DNA from: Betaproteobacteria bacterium
GTDB taxonomy: Bacteria > Pseudomonadota > Gammaproteobacteria > Burkholderiales > Thiobacillaceae
Reading direction: 5' to 3'
Length of the DNA: 64,000 bases
NCBI GenBank assembly: GCA_016234655.1
Contig: JACRAU010000014.1
Span: 1 to 64,000 of the forward strand
Shown here: piece by piece, positions 35,108 through 44,559 of the stretch
How positions within the stretch are numbered: the stretch's first letter is position 1
Layout: each line of letters opens with the position of its first letter
Notes under the pieces: model-generated
Told to the model about the DNA's origin: nothing
The model's input: the letters and a program-made list of their open reading frames with translations, nothing else
Databases searched by the model: none
Translations under genes and position numbers: made by a program

Positions 35108-35587
35108 TTACTCCGTGACCATGCCGAACCAGCGGCGCACGGCCGTCTCGCTCAAGGCGCCGCTCGCGGCCTGTACCCGATGCGACGCATCGAACAGGTA
35201 GTTGCGCGGCAGCTCGCCGCGCCATCGGCGGTCGACGGCGAAGCGCAGCCGTTCGGCTCGCGCATCGGCGAATTGCCAGTTGTCGGCGGCGCTCAGGCCC
35301 AGCTCGGCCAGGCGCGCGGCGACCTGCGGCGCCAGGGCCGGCGCGTCTACCGAGACCAGCAGCAAGGGCAGATCAGGCCGCTCGCGCAGCAGGCGGGCGA
35401 ACAACTCCAGTTCGGCCTGGCAGTGCGGGCAATCGAGCGACCAGAACGCGAGCAGATAGGGCTTGCCGGCAAAGTGCTGGGCCAAGACGGCCGGCGTGTC
35501 GGCCGTGAACGGTTTGGCCGCGTCGGCCAAGGCCACACCAGCGCTCAACGCGATCGCCAGGAAAACGAGCCGCAGCAGTCGCTTCAT
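35108..35587 (-). CDS. TlpA-like thioredoxin-fold protein
   Basis: A 159-aa exported thiol-disulfide protein. The signal peptide MKRLLRLVFLAIALSAGVAL ends near ALA. The active site is C53-P-H-C56 in WSLDCPHCQ. Such proteins reduce or oxidise disulfides in the periplasm or deliver reducing power to metal-binding proteins. It overlaps the BNR-protein stop (ATGA) and precedes tonB. Confidence 0.88.
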   Translation of the reverse strand: MKRLLRLVFLAIALSAGVALADAAKPFTADTPAVLAQHFAGKPYLLAFWSLDCPHCQAELELFARLLRERPDLPLLLVSVDAPALAPQVAARLAELGLSAADNWQFADARAERLRFAVDRRWRGELPRNYLFDASHRVQAASGALSETAVRRWFGMVTE

Positions 35588-36765
35588 TTCGCCAGCGCCA
35601 TCGTGCGCAAGCCCTCGCGCTCGGCATGCCAGATCAGCCAGGGCCGGCCCTGGCGCGCGAGCAGGATCGGGTAATCGACCGCGCCCTCGCTGCTGGCGAG
35701 GCTGCGCGGCTTGGCCCAATGCCGGCCGCCGTCACGCGACTGCATCGCCCATACGCGATTGGCGCGGCCGTCGAATTCGAGCCAGGCCACGGTGATCGTG
35801 CGCCCGGTGGCGATGACGCTCGGGTGGCCGGCCTGGGCCTCGTCGTTGCCGAACTTGTGCGGGGCGGAGAAGACCCGGCCGTCGTGGCGGCGATAGAACA
35901 GGCCCTTGCGCGCCTGGCCTTGGGTGAACCAGGCCATATGCAGATTGCCGCGCTCGTCGGCCGCCAGGGCGCCGCCGTGGTGGGGGCAGCCGTCGATGCG
36001 CCAATCGTCGTCGCTGGCGCGCACGAACCGTTCCTGCTCGCTCAAATCCGCCAAGGCGAAGTCGCGCGCATTGCCGTCGAACACCTGGCGCCAGAAGACC
36101 ATCGGCTGGCCGCCGCGCCAGGCCACGGCCAAGCGGCAGCACTCGCAGCTATGCGCCGCGACGCGGCGGTTCGCGCCGAAGCTGGCGCCGCCGTCGCCCG
36201 ATTCGGCGGCATAGAGCGAGGCCCCGGCGAATCTTTCGCCGAGATCGAGGGCGGCCTGGCGCTCGCGCGCGTCGAGCCAGGCGATCGACACCCGCTTGCC
36301 CTCGGCCAGCAAGACCGGGAAGCGATGGCTGATCTCGCGGCGGTCGTCGTTCACCGTGGCTGGCTCGGCGAAGCTGCGGCCGCCGTCGGTCGAGCGGCTG
36401 TAGCGGACATAGCCGGTATAGGGCTTGGCCAGCGCGACGTTCCACAGCACATGCACCGTGCCGTCGGCGGCGACCGCGATCTGCGGCCGGCTCTCGCCCT
36501 CGGCGGCGATCGTCTCCGGCACCGCATTCACCGCGACCGGCCAGGTGAATTGCCGGCCGCCGTCATTCGAATGCGCGACCTTCAACTGGCCGCTCTCGAC
36601 CCGCGCGACCCACAGGCGGCCGGCGCCGTCGAAGGCGGCGGCCACCGCCAAAGGCCGCGCCACGGCATGGCGGGCCGCCCACATCGCCGCCATGTCGTGC
36701 TTGGGCGAGGCGGCCTGCGCCCAGCCGGCGGCCAAGGCCGCGATCAACAGCATCCGTCTTACCAC
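35584..36765 (-). CDS. BNR-repeat (sialidase-like) exported protein with Cys cluster
   Basis: A 393-aa exported protein built as a beta-propeller. At least four Asp-box-like turns are visible: SNDGGRQF (66-73), STDGGRSF (125-132), SGDGGASF (189-196) and SRDGGRHW. Unusually, it has SCECC (C207, C209, C210) and DGCPHHGG (C260, H262, H263), which could bind metal or form a disulfide. True sialidase function is not supported by visible catalytic residues. A GTG at 36765 overlapping the receptor gene is taken as start, with ATG at 36753 as the alternative. Confidence 0.75.
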   Translation of the reverse strand: MVRRMLLIAALAAGWAQAASPKHDMAAMWAARHAVARPLAVAAAFDGAGRLWVARVESGQLKVAHSNDGGRQFTWPVAVNAVPETIAAEGESRPQIAVAADGTVHVLWNVALAKPYTGYVRYSRSTDGGRSFAEPATVNDDRREISHRFPVLLAEGKRVSIAWLDARERQAALDLGERFAGASLYAAESGDGGASFGANRRVAAHSCECCRLAVAWRGGQPMVFWRQVFDGNARDFALADLSEQERFVRASDDDWRIDGCPHHGGALAADERGNLHMAWFTQGQARKGLFYRRHDGRVFSAPHKFGNDEAQAGHPSVIATGRTITVAWLEFDGRANRVWAMQSRDGGRHWAKPRSLASSEGAVDYPILLARQGRPWLIWHAEREGLRTMALAK

Positions 36766-38879
36766 TTCGATTCGATTCCCACGTAGAAGGTGCGCGCCAG
36801 GCCCGGCGCATAGACCATGCTGCCCGAGCTGACCGACGCGCTTTCGGCGAAACGCTCATCCGCCAGGTTTTGCACGCTGCCGTACAGGGCCAGTTGCTTG
36901 TTCAGGTTCCAACTGCCGCGCAGATTGAACAGATCGTGGCCATCATACTTGGCGGTGTTGGCCTGATCCATCCAATAGCTGCCCAGGCGCAGCCACTCCA
37001 GCTGCACGCGGCCGGCCGCGGCCGGCTGCCAGGTCAAACGGGTGTTGGCGATCAGGCGCGGCGCGGCCTCCATCTCCTTGCCGCTGTAGTCGGTGGTCGC
37101 CGCTACGCGCCATTCCTCATAGCTGTGCTTGGCGTAGGACAGCGCACTGTCGAGCCGCACGGCCTTGGCGAGCGCGAAGCCCAGGCCGGCCTCGACGCCC
37201 TGGTGCCGGGTCTGGCCGGCGTTGACCGATTGGGTCGCGTTGGTGACCGGGTCCTTGTAGCTCAGGATGTCGTCGGTCTTGTCGATCCGATAGGCGGCCA
37301 ACTGGTAATCGAAGCCGCCTGCCTTGCCGCGCAAGCCGATCTCGTACTGGTTCACCTTCACCGGCTTCAGGCCCAGGGCCGACTGCGCCGCCAATTGCGC
37401 CAACGTCGCGCTGGTCGCGCTCGAGGCGCGGAACAACTGGCCTTCGGACGGCGCACGGAAGGCATGGTTGTACGAGGCGTACAGGTCGGCATCCTTGGCC
37501 AGCGCATAGCTCGCGCCCAGCTTCGGGCTCAGGTGCTGGTAGCTGACCGTGCCGTCGGTCGATTGGCCGTAGTAGCGGGTCACCGCCGCGCCGCCGTTCT
37601 CGCGGGTCGAGGCGGCCACCGCGTTGGCAGCGAATGCGTTGTCGAACCGGTAACGCAGGTTGTCGTAACGCAGGCCGCCGCTCACGCGCAGCCGCTCGAC
37701 CGGCGAGAACTCGCCGTGGACATAGGGCGAGGCGCCGACGAAGGTGACATCGTAGTCGTAGACCCGGCTGCCGACCGAATAGCCGCGATATATCTTGGCG
37801 ACGCCGCTGCCGGTGGTATCCAGCGTGGCCAGGCGGTTCTCTTCGCGCGAGCCGGGGCTGACATCGAGGTCGACACCGACGATCAGGCGCGTGCGCATCG
37901 GCGCGAAGTCTTGCCGCCACTTGGCCAGCACGCCGAAGGAGCGGTTGGCCGTGGTGTACACGGTGGGGTCGTAGCCGAGCGACCAGTTGGCCAGCAGCTC
38001 CATGCTGTTGTCGCGCACATAGGGCGTCACCGAGACCAGGGTGTCGCCCTGCTCGCGGTCGTAGGCCGAAGACAGCCGCAGCGCGCCGACCTTGCGATAG
38101 GAGATCGGCGTGTAGCTCTTGGTCGGGTTGTAGCGGTAGTCGTTCAAGGCGAGGGTCGAGCTGCCGGCGGTCTGCTGGTCGATGTTGGAGAAGGCCAGCA
38201 CGGTCTTCAGCAGCGCGTTGTCGCCGAGGTCGCGATCCCAGCGCACGGTGCCGGCCTGGCGGTCGTAGCCGGTGGCATCGCGCCAACCGTCGGTGTGGGT
38301 CAGGTTCAAGCTGCCGCGCCAGGCGTCGCGCTGGCCGGCATCGCCGCCGTCGACCAGCACGCGGCCCCAGCCGTGGCTGCCGGCCTCGGCCGAGGCACTG
38401 AACTCGCGTTGAGCCGGCGGGGCCTTGGTCAGCACGTTGACCACGCCGCCGATCGCGTCGGAACCGTAGAGCGCGGTGCCCGGCCCCTTGCTCACCTCGA
38501 TGCCGCCGGCCTGCGGCACATTGATCTCGTACAAGGCGTTGTGGTTGAAGAAGCCGGTCGACCGGGTCGGCACGCCGTCTTCCAGATAGAGATAGACCGG
38601 GCTGGTGGTCAAGGGCTGGCGGATCGCGGTCATATGGCCCTCGCCGCCGGTCACGTTGACCCAAACGCCAGGCACTTGGCCCATGATTTGCGACGGATGG
38701 GTCGGCTTGCCCTGCGCGATGGCGTCCGCCTTGACGAGGCCGACCGTGGCCGGCGTCTCGGCCAGGGCCTGGCCCTCGCGGGTGCCGGTGACGGTGACCT
38801 CGCCCAAGGTGGTCTCCTTGGCCAGGGCGGTGCAGGCATGGGCGGCCAACAGGGCCGCGAAGAGCGGGTGGATGCGCAT
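36759..38879 (-). CDS. TonB-dependent outer membrane receptor
   Basis: A 706-aa barrel receptor. A signal peptide (MRIHPLFAALLAAHACTALA) leads into a TonB-box-like segment (TLGEVTVTGT), a plug domain (about 40-150) with GTALYGSDAIGGVVNVLT, and a 22-strand barrel ending in KW. The substrate is unknown; the neighbouring Cys-rich propeller and thioredoxin suggest a metal or metal complex. The ATG at 38879 has GGAG 7 nt upstream. First gene of an operon: receptor, BNR protein, TlpA-like, tonB. Confidence 0.92.
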   Translation of the reverse strand: MRIHPLFAALLAAHACTALAKETTLGEVTVTGTREGQALAETPATVGLVKADAIAQGKPTHPSQIMGQVPGVWVNVTGGEGHMTAIRQPLTTSPVYLYLEDGVPTRSTGFFNHNALYEINVPQAGGIEVSKGPGTALYGSDAIGGVVNVLTKAPPAQREFSASAEAGSHGWGRVLVDGGDAGQRDAWRGSLNLTHTDGWRDATGYDRQAGTVRWDRDLGDNALLKTVLAFSNIDQQTAGSSTLALNDYRYNPTKSYTPISYRKVGALRLSSAYDREQGDTLVSVTPYVRDNSMELLANWSLGYDPTVYTTANRSFGVLAKWRQDFAPMRTRLIVGVDLDVSPGSREENRLATLDTTGSGVAKIYRGYSVGSRVYDYDVTFVGASPYVHGEFSPVERLRVSGGLRYDNLRYRFDNAFAANAVAASTRENGGAAVTRYYGQSTDGTVSYQHLSPKLGASYALAKDADLYASYNHAFRAPSEGQLFRASSATSATLAQLAAQSALGLKPVKVNQYEIGLRGKAGGFDYQLAAYRIDKTDDILSYKDPVTNATQSVNAGQTRHQGVEAGLGFALAKAVRLDSALSYAKHSYEEWRVAATTDYSGKEMEAAPRLIANTRLTWQPAAAGRVQLEWLRLGSYWMDQANTAKYDGHDLFNLRGSWNLNKQLALYGSVQNLADERFAESASVSSGSMVYAPGLARTFYVGIESKW

Positions 38880-38978
38880 GGTCATCTCCATCTTGGTATC
38901 GACCCGGCGCATGCTAGAGAACCCGGCCGCGCGGCAGAATGCGGCCAATTGTCGCAGGCGACGGCCGACGGCCCGGAA

Positions 38979-39029
38979 CACCAGTACTGACGCGGCTTGG
39001 CACGGTACTGGTATGATTGCGCCAGTCTT
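38979..39029 (+). promoter_or_regulatory. Probable hrpA promoter with extended -10 and flanking inverted repeat
   Basis: TGGTATGAT (39009-39017) fits an extended -10 element (TGnTATGAT) 13 nt before the hrpA ATG. The 7-nt arms CCAGTAC and GTACTGG flank it upstream and could bind a regulator or help fold the leader. No good -35 box is seen at normal spacing. Confidence 0.45.
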
Positions 39030-42000
39030 ATGAAGCCACTCGCCCTACCCCCGCTGGAATTCCCCGAACAACTACCCGTTTCCGCCAAGCGCGAGGAGAT
39101 CGCCGCGGCCATCGCCGCGCATCAGGTCGTCATCTGCTGCGGCGAGACCGGCTCGGGCAAGACCACGCAACTACCCAAGATCGCGCTGCTGGCGGGCCGC
39201 GGCGCAATCGGCCGCATCGGCATGACCCAGCCCCGCCGCATCGCCGCTCGCAGCGTGGCCAATCGCATCGCCGAGGAGATGAAGGGAAAGCTGGGCGACT
39301 TTGTCGGCTACCAGGTACGCTTCCACGATCAAGTGACGGCGGCCACCCGGGTCAAGATCATGACCGACGGCATCCTCTTGGCCGAGACCCAGTCCGATCC
39401 CGAGTTCCGCAACTACGACACGATCATCCTGGACGAGGCGCACGAGCGCAGCCTGAACATCGATTTTCTGCTCGGCTACCTCAAGACCCTGCTGCCGCGC
39501 CGGCCGGAGCTGAAGCTGATCATCTCCTCCGCCACCCTGGAGGCCGAACGCTTCGCCGATTACTTCGGCGGCGCGACGGTGATCGAGGTGTCGGGGCGGA
39601 CTTATCCGGTGGAGGTGCGCTATCGGCCACCGGGCGAGACCAAGGCGGCCAAACCCGAGCCCGCGAAGGAGAAGACGGAAGAAGCGGAGACCGACTTCAG
39701 CCAGGCCCTGCTCGACGCGGTCGACGAACTGGCGCGCGAAGGCGCGGGCGACGTGCTGGTCTTCCTGCCCGGCGAACGCGAGATCCGCGAGGCGCAAGAG
39801 GCCCTAAGAAAACACCACCCGCCGCAAACCGAGATCCTGCCGCTCTATGCGCGCCTCTCCGTGGCCGAGCAGGAACGCATCTTCCAATCGCACGCAACGC
39901 GGCGCATCGTGCTGGCGACCAACGTGGCCGAGACCTCGCTCACCGTGCCCGGCATCCGCTACGTGGTCGACACCGGCCTCGCCCGGGTGAAGCGCTATTC
40001 GCTGCGCAACAAGATCGAGCAACTGAAGATCGAGAAGGTGGCCCAGGCCTCGGCCAACCAGCGTTCCGGCCGTTGCGGCCGGGTCGCCGCCGGCGTCTGC
40101 ATCCGCCTGTTCGACGAGGCCGACTTCGTCGCCCGCCCGCGCTACACCACGCCGGAGCTGCTGCGCTCCTCGCTGGCCGGCGTGATCCTGAGGATGAAAG
40201 CGCTCGGCCTGCCCGACATCGAGGCCTTCCCCTTCCTCGATGCGCCGGAACCGAAGCGGGTGCGCGACGGCTATCAGTTGTTGCAGGAACTCAACGCCAT
40301 CGACGAGGCCAACCGGCTGACCCGGATCGGCCAGCAACTGGCGCAACTGCCGCTCGACCCCAAGATCGGCCGCATGCTGATCGCGGCGAAAGAGCGTGGT
40401 TGTTTGGCCGAGGTGCTGGTCATCGCCGCCGCGCTGACCTCGCAAGACCCGCGCGAGCGGCCGCACGACCAGACCCACGCCGCCGACGAGCGGCACAAGC
40501 GCTTCACCGACGAAAACTCCGATTTCGTCGCCATGATCAACCTTTGGCGCCACATCAACGAACTCGACGTCCACCGCAAATCGAACAAGCAGTTCCGCGA
40601 CACCCTGAAACGCGAGTTCATCTCCTACCTGCGGGTACGCGAGTGGCGCGACGTGCACCACCAGCTCGCCACGCTGGTGAAGGAACTGGGCTGGAAAGTT
40701 AGTAGCGAGTACCGAGTAGCGAGTACCGAAGACCGAGAACCGAGGGCCAAGCCTGGGGCGATACCAAACCCGGCACTCGGTACTAAACACTCGGTACCCG
40801 ATACTGAATACTCGGCACTCCATCAGGCCCTGCTACCCGGCCTGCTCGGCAACCTCGGTTTCCTCACCGAGGACAACGTCTACCTCGGCGCCCGCGACAT
40901 GAAGTTCCTGATTCATCCAAGCAGTGGCGTGAAGAAGAAACCGAAGTGGCTGATGGCGGCCGAGATCGTCGAGACCAAGCGCATCTATGCCCGCTCGGCG
41001 GCCCGGGTCGAACCGGCTTGGATCGAACACGCGGCCCAACACCTTTTGAAGATTTCCTACAGCGAGCCGCATTGGGAGAAACGCCCGGCCCATGTCGCCG
41101 CCGCCATGCGCGCCACGCTTTATGGCTTGCCTGTCGTCGCCGGGCGCAAGGTGCATTACGGCCCGCTCGACCCGGCGCCGTGCCGCGAAATCTTCATCCG
41201 CACCGCCCTGGTGGAGGGCGAATACGAGACCCGCGCGCCCTTCTTCGCCCACAACCAAAAGCTGCTGAAAGAGATCGAAGACCTCGCCCATCGCGCCCGC
41301 AACCCGCGCCTGATCCCGGACGAGTCCACGCTCTACGCCTGGTTCGATGCCCGCGTGCCCGAGGGCATCCACAACGGCCGCGACTTCGACGCCTGGCGTC
41401 GCGAGGCCGAGGCGAAATCGCCGCGCCTGTTGTTCCTCGAACGCGAGGCCCTGCTCAAGGAACGCGGCGCCGACAGCGCCGAGTTTCCGCGCGCGCTCGA
41501 CCTCTCGGGCGTGCGCTTCGCCTTGGCTTACAAATTCGAGCCGGGCGAGGCCGACGACGGCGTGACCCTGCTGGTGCCGCTGGCCGCCTTGAACCAGGTG
41601 CCGGCCGCGCGTTGCGATTGGCTGGTGCCGGGCCTATTGGAAGAAAAGATCGCCGCGCTGATTAAATCGCTGCCGCAACAATTGCGGCGCAATTTCGTGC
41701 CGGTGCCGGACTATGCGCGGGCGGCGACCGAGGCACTTCACACCTCACCCCTCACACCTCACGCCTCACTCTCATTGACCGAGGCCCTGGCGGCCTTCCT
41801 GCAAAAGAGCACGGGCACGAGCATTCCGCGCGACGCCTGGCGCGAGGATGCGTTGCCGGCCCATCTGCGCATAAACTACCGAGTGTTGGACGAGGCCAAC
41901 CGCGTGCTCGGCGAGGGCCGCGACTTGGCCGCCTTGCGCCGGCAACTGGGGCAAGCGGCGAGCCGGCAGTTGCAGCAATCGACCGGCGATCTTGAGCGCG

Positions 42001-42875
42001 ACAGCGTCGGCCGCTGGGACTTCGGCGACCTGCCCGCCCAAGTGGACATCAGCCAAGGCCAACGCAAGCTGGCCGCCTTCCCCGCCTTGGTCGAAACGGA
42101 GGGCAAGGTGGAGCTGCGTTTCGCCGACAGCGCGCAGGCCGCGCGCGAACGCCACCGGCGCGGCGTCTGCCGCCTGCTCTGGCTGTCCTTTCCCGACTTG
42201 CTCAAGCAGACCGAGAAGGACCTGGCGGCGCGTCTGAAGGCCGCCTGCCTGCAATACGTGCTGTTGGACAAGGGCCTCAGCTGCGAGGCCTTGCTGCGCG
42301 ATGTCCTGTATTCGGCGGCCCGTGCCAGCTTGGCCCAGGATGCGGCCGATCTACGCGGCCAGGCCGCCTTCGAGAGCGCGGCCCAGGCCGCCCGGCCCAA
42401 GCTGGCCGAAAACGCACGGGAGACCGCGCGCCTGGCCGCCGAATGCCTGAGCCACGCCCACAAGCTGAATCAAATCCTGGCCCGGACCAGCACCGCGCGC
42501 GAGGCCGTTGCCGACATGCAGGCGCAATTGAAAGACTTGGTATTTTCGTACTTCGTCGCCGACTTGGCACCTCGGCAATTGGCCCAGCTGCCCCGCTATC
42601 TGCGCGGCATGGAAAGGCGCCTGGACAAGCTGACCAAGAACCCCGCGCGCGACGCCCAGAACATGCGGTCCATGGCCAGCCTGCTTGCCGCCTGGCGCGC
42701 GCGCCAACAGCGCTTGCGGGATGGCAGCGGCAGCACGGAGGCGATGGAGGACTTCCGCTGGCGCCTGGAAGAACTGCGCATCGGCCTGTTCGCCCAGGAA
42801 CTGAAAACGCCGGAGCCGGTTTCGGTCAAACGGCTGGAAAAACTTTGGCAAGAGATGGTCTCCTCTCTTCCTTAG
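39030..42875 (+). CDS. hrpA: ATP-dependent RNA helicase HrpA
   Basis: A 1281-aa DEAH-box helicase. Motif I GETGSGKTTQ (about 36-45), DEAH (about 142), SAT, and the HA2 region and DUF3418 C-terminal half are all present. It remodels RNA and rescues stalled or colliding ribosomes. Two stretches look foreign: the heptad palindrome at 40702-40820, translated as about 36 extra residues between GWKV and YSALHQALL, and an array at 41735-41772 read as LHTSPLTPHASL. Both keep the frame. The ATG at 39030 gives the family-like N-terminus. Confidence 0.95.
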   Translation: MKPLALPPLEFPEQLPVSAKREEIAAAIAAHQVVICCGETGSGKTTQLPKIALLAGRGAIGRIGMTQPRRIAARSVANRIAEEMKGKLGDFVGYQVRFHDQVTAATRVKIMTDGILLAETQSDPEFRNYDTIILDEAHERSLNIDFLLGYLKTLLPRRPELKLIISSATLEAERFADYFGGATVIEVSGRTYPVEVRYRPPGETKAAKPEPAKEKTEEAETDFSQALLDAVDELAREGAGDVLVFLPGEREIREAQEALRKHHPPQTEILPLYARLSVAEQERIFQSHATRRIVLATNVAETSLTVPGIRYVVDTGLARVKRYSLRNKIEQLKIEKVAQASANQRSGRCGRVAAGVCIRLFDEADFVARPRYTTPELLRSSLAGVILRMKALGLPDIEAFPFLDAPEPKRVRDGYQLLQELNAIDEANRLTRIGQQLAQLPLDPKIGRMLIAAKERGCLAEVLVIAAALTSQDPRERPHDQTHAADERHKRFTDENSDFVAMINLWRHINELDVHRKSNKQFRDTLKREFISYLRVREWRDVHHQLATLVKELGWKVSSEYRVASTEDREPRAKPGAIPNPALGTKHSVPDTEYSALHQALLPGLLGNLGFLTEDNVYLGARDMKFLIHPSSGVKKKPKWLMAAEIVETKRIYARSAARVEPAWIEHAAQHLLKISYSEPHWEKRPAHVAAAMRATLYGLPVVAGRKVHYGPLDPAPCREIFIRTALVEGEYETRAPFFAHNQKLLKEIEDLAHRARNPRLIPDESTLYAWFDARVPEGIHNGRDFDAWRREAEAKSPRLLFLEREALLKERGADSAEFPRALDLSGVRFALAYKFEPGEADDGVTLLVPLAALNQVPAARCDWLVPGLLEEKIAALIKSLPQQLRRNFVPVPDYARAATEALHTSPLTPHASLSLTEALAAFLQKSTGTSIPRDAWREDALPAHLRINYRVLDEANRVLGEGRDLAALRRQLGQAASRQLQQSTGDLERDSVGRWDFGDLPAQVDISQGQRKLAAFPALVETEGKVELRFADSAQAARERHRRGVCRLLWLSFPDLLKQTEKDLAARLKAACLQYVLLDKGLSCEALLRDVLYSAARASLAQDAADLRGQAAFESAAQAARPKLAENARETARLAAECLSHAHKLNQILARTSTAREAVADMQAQLKDLVFSYFVADLAPRQLAQLPRYLRGMERRLDKLTKNPARDAQNMRSMASLLAAWRARQQRLRDGSGSTEAMEDFRWRLEELRIGLFAQELKTPEPVSVKRLEKLWQEMVSSLP
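40702..40820. repeat. Palindrome of heptanucleotide units (unit AGTACCG) inside hrpA
   Basis: The left arm has seven 7-nt units (AGTAGCG, AGTACCG, AGTAGCG, AGTACCG, AAGACCG, AGAACCG, AGGGCC). The right arm, read as reverse complement, has seven matching units (AGTGCCG, AGTATTC, AGTATCG, GGTACCG, AGTGTTT, AGTACCG, AGTGCC). The arms are about 48 nt each and separated by about 22 nt. It is in frame with hrpA. Confidence 0.88.
41735..41772. repeat. Heptanucleotide tandem array inside hrpA
   Basis: On the minus strand the sequence reads five 7-nt units: GTGAGGC, GTGAGGT, GTGAGGG, GTGAGGT, GTGAAGT. No matching inverted arm is seen. It is translated as part of hrpA. Unit composition is close to the thiS-thiG repeat. 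Confidence 0.75.
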
Positions 42876-42936
42876 CTTGTCCTATAGTTCAACAAGCGTT
42901 TGAACAATACAATTCTGCAAGATAGAGGAGCGCCGG

Positions 42937-44559
42937 ATGAGGAAATTGATGCACTTGCTCGACAGCACCGTTGCGGCCAAGGTGCTGGGCGTCGTGGCCC
43001 TGGGCTTCGTGTTACAGCTCGCGGTCGGTCTGATCTACTCCCACTTCAGCACCCGGCACCTCGCCGAAGAGTTCGTCGCCGACGAGACCCGCACCATCGC
43101 CAACGGTTATTTCGACGGCCTGAACAAACTCATGCTCACCGGCGGCATGGCCCAACGCGGCGATCTGCACAAAGCCATGCTGGCACAGAAGAATATCCGT
43201 GCCGCCCGCGTCGTCCGTGGCGACAAGATCAAGGAGATGTACGGCCCCGGCTTGCCGGAAGAAGCCCCGGCCGACGAACTCGACCGGCGCGCGCTCAAGG
43301 GCGAAGAGGTCACCGTGATCGAGAAGACCGGCAACGGCCGGCAACTGACCATGGTGGCCCCCGTCGTGTCGAGCGCCAACACCCGTGGCATCAACTGCCT
43401 GCAATGCCACCCGAACAGCGACAAGCAAGTGCTGGGCGCCATCCGCATCAGCTACGACCTCGGCCCGACCGATGCCGCCATCGGCAAGACGGACACGATC
43501 AACATCGCCATCAGCGTAATCATGTTCGGTGCTGCCTTCGCCATCGTGATCTGGTTGATGCGCCGCTTCATCAACCAGCCGATCAACCGCCTGGCCGATG
43601 CCATGCAAAAGGTCCAGCACAGCTCCGACCTGCGCCTACGTCTGCCCGTCACCAGCCGGGACGAGATCGGCCGGGCCGCGCAGGCATTCAACGCCATGCT
43701 CGAGCAATTCTCGGCCATCATCCAGCAAGTCGGCCAGGCCACGCGCAACCTCGGCGAGGTGACCCATACCCTATTGGACACCTCGACCCAGTCCGAACAG
43801 GGCGCCGACCGGCAACTGGCCAACACCCAGCACCTCTCCAGCGTGCTGCACGACCTGGCCCAGACCGTGCAGGGCGTGGCCCAAAGCATTCAAGAGGCCG
43901 CCAGCGCCGCCCAGGGCGCCAACACGCAAGCGCATGACGGCGCCTTGATCGCCACCGAGGCCATGGGCGCGATCGACACCATGACGCAAACGCTGAACGG
44001 CGCCGTCGGCGTGATCAAAAATCTCGACGCCGATAGCCGCGACATCGGCCGCGTGCTCGGCTTGATCCGCGAGATCGCCGAACAGACCAACCTGCTGGCC
44101 CTGAATGCCGCCATCGAGGCCGCCCGCGCCGGCGAACAAGGCCGCGGCTTCGCCGTGGTGGCGGACGAGGTGCGTACCCTGGCCCAGCGCACGCAGTCGG
44201 CGACCGGCGAGATCGAGAGCATCATCGTCAAGCTGCAAGGCGCCGCCAACGAGGCGGTCGAGGTCATCCACCAGGCCGAAACCCGCTCCAAGGAGAGCGT
44301 CGAATTCGTCGAGAACACGGCGGAGGCCTTGGGCAATATCGCGAGCTCGGTCGGGCAAATCACCAGCATGACCGCGCAGGTCGCCGCCAGCGCCCAAGAG
44401 CAAAGCCAGGCGGCGGAAGACATCAACGCGCGCATCGGCAACATCAGCGACGTGGCGCGCACCGCCTCGAGCTGCGCCCATGACGTGCACGAGGCGAGCG
44501 AGCGCCTGGCCAATCTGGCGGAGGAACTACGGGCCGCCGTGGATCAGTTCAAGACCTGA
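42937..44559 (+). CDS. Methyl-accepting chemotaxis protein with c-type heme sensor
   Basis: A 540-aa chemoreceptor. Two helices (about 16-36 and 188-208) enclose a periplasmic sensor domain of about 150 residues. This domain contains C154-L-Q-C157-H158, a c-type heme attachment motif, so it may sense redox, oxygen, NO or sulfur species. A HAMP domain follows, then the signalling domain with the diagnostic hairpin [28 protein letters not shown] lies 6 nt upstream. No che genes are in the window; it converges with pgsA-like gene by 11 nt. Confidence 0.9.
   Translation: MRKLMHLLDSTVAAKVLGVVALGFVLQLAVGLIYSHFSTRHLAEEFVADETRTIANGYFDGLNKLMLTGGMAQRGDLHKAMLAQKNIRAARVVRGDKIKEMYGPGLPEEAPADELDRRALKGEEVTVIEKTGNGRQLTMVAPVVSSANTRGINCLQCHPNSDKQVLGAIRISYDLGPTDAAIGKTDTINIAISVIMFGAAFAIVIWLMRRFINQPINRLADAMQKVQHSSDLRLRLPVTSRDEIGRAAQAFNAMLEQFSAIIQQVGQATRNLGEVTHTLLDTSTQSEQGADRQLANTQHLSSVLHDLAQTVQGVAQSIQEAASAAQGANTQAHDGALIATEAMGAIDTMTQTLNGAVGVIKNLDADSRDIGRVLGLIREIAEQTNLLALNAAIEAARAGEQGRGFAVVADEVRTLAQRTQSATGEIESIIVKLQGAANEAVEVIHQAETRSKESVEFVENTAEALGNIASSVGQITSMTAQVAASAQEQSQAAEDINARIGNISDVARTASSCAHDVHEASERLANLAEELRAAVDQFKT

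Noticed and set aside
35584-36765. True sialidase function for the BNR protein
   Set aside because: Only Asp-box turns are visible; the arginine triad and other catalytic residues of sialidases were not identified.
36870-38990. 706-aa plus-strand frame opposite the TonB-dependent receptor
   Set aside because: Antisense artefact of similar length to the real receptor; Val/Gln/Arg/Gly mix without motifs.
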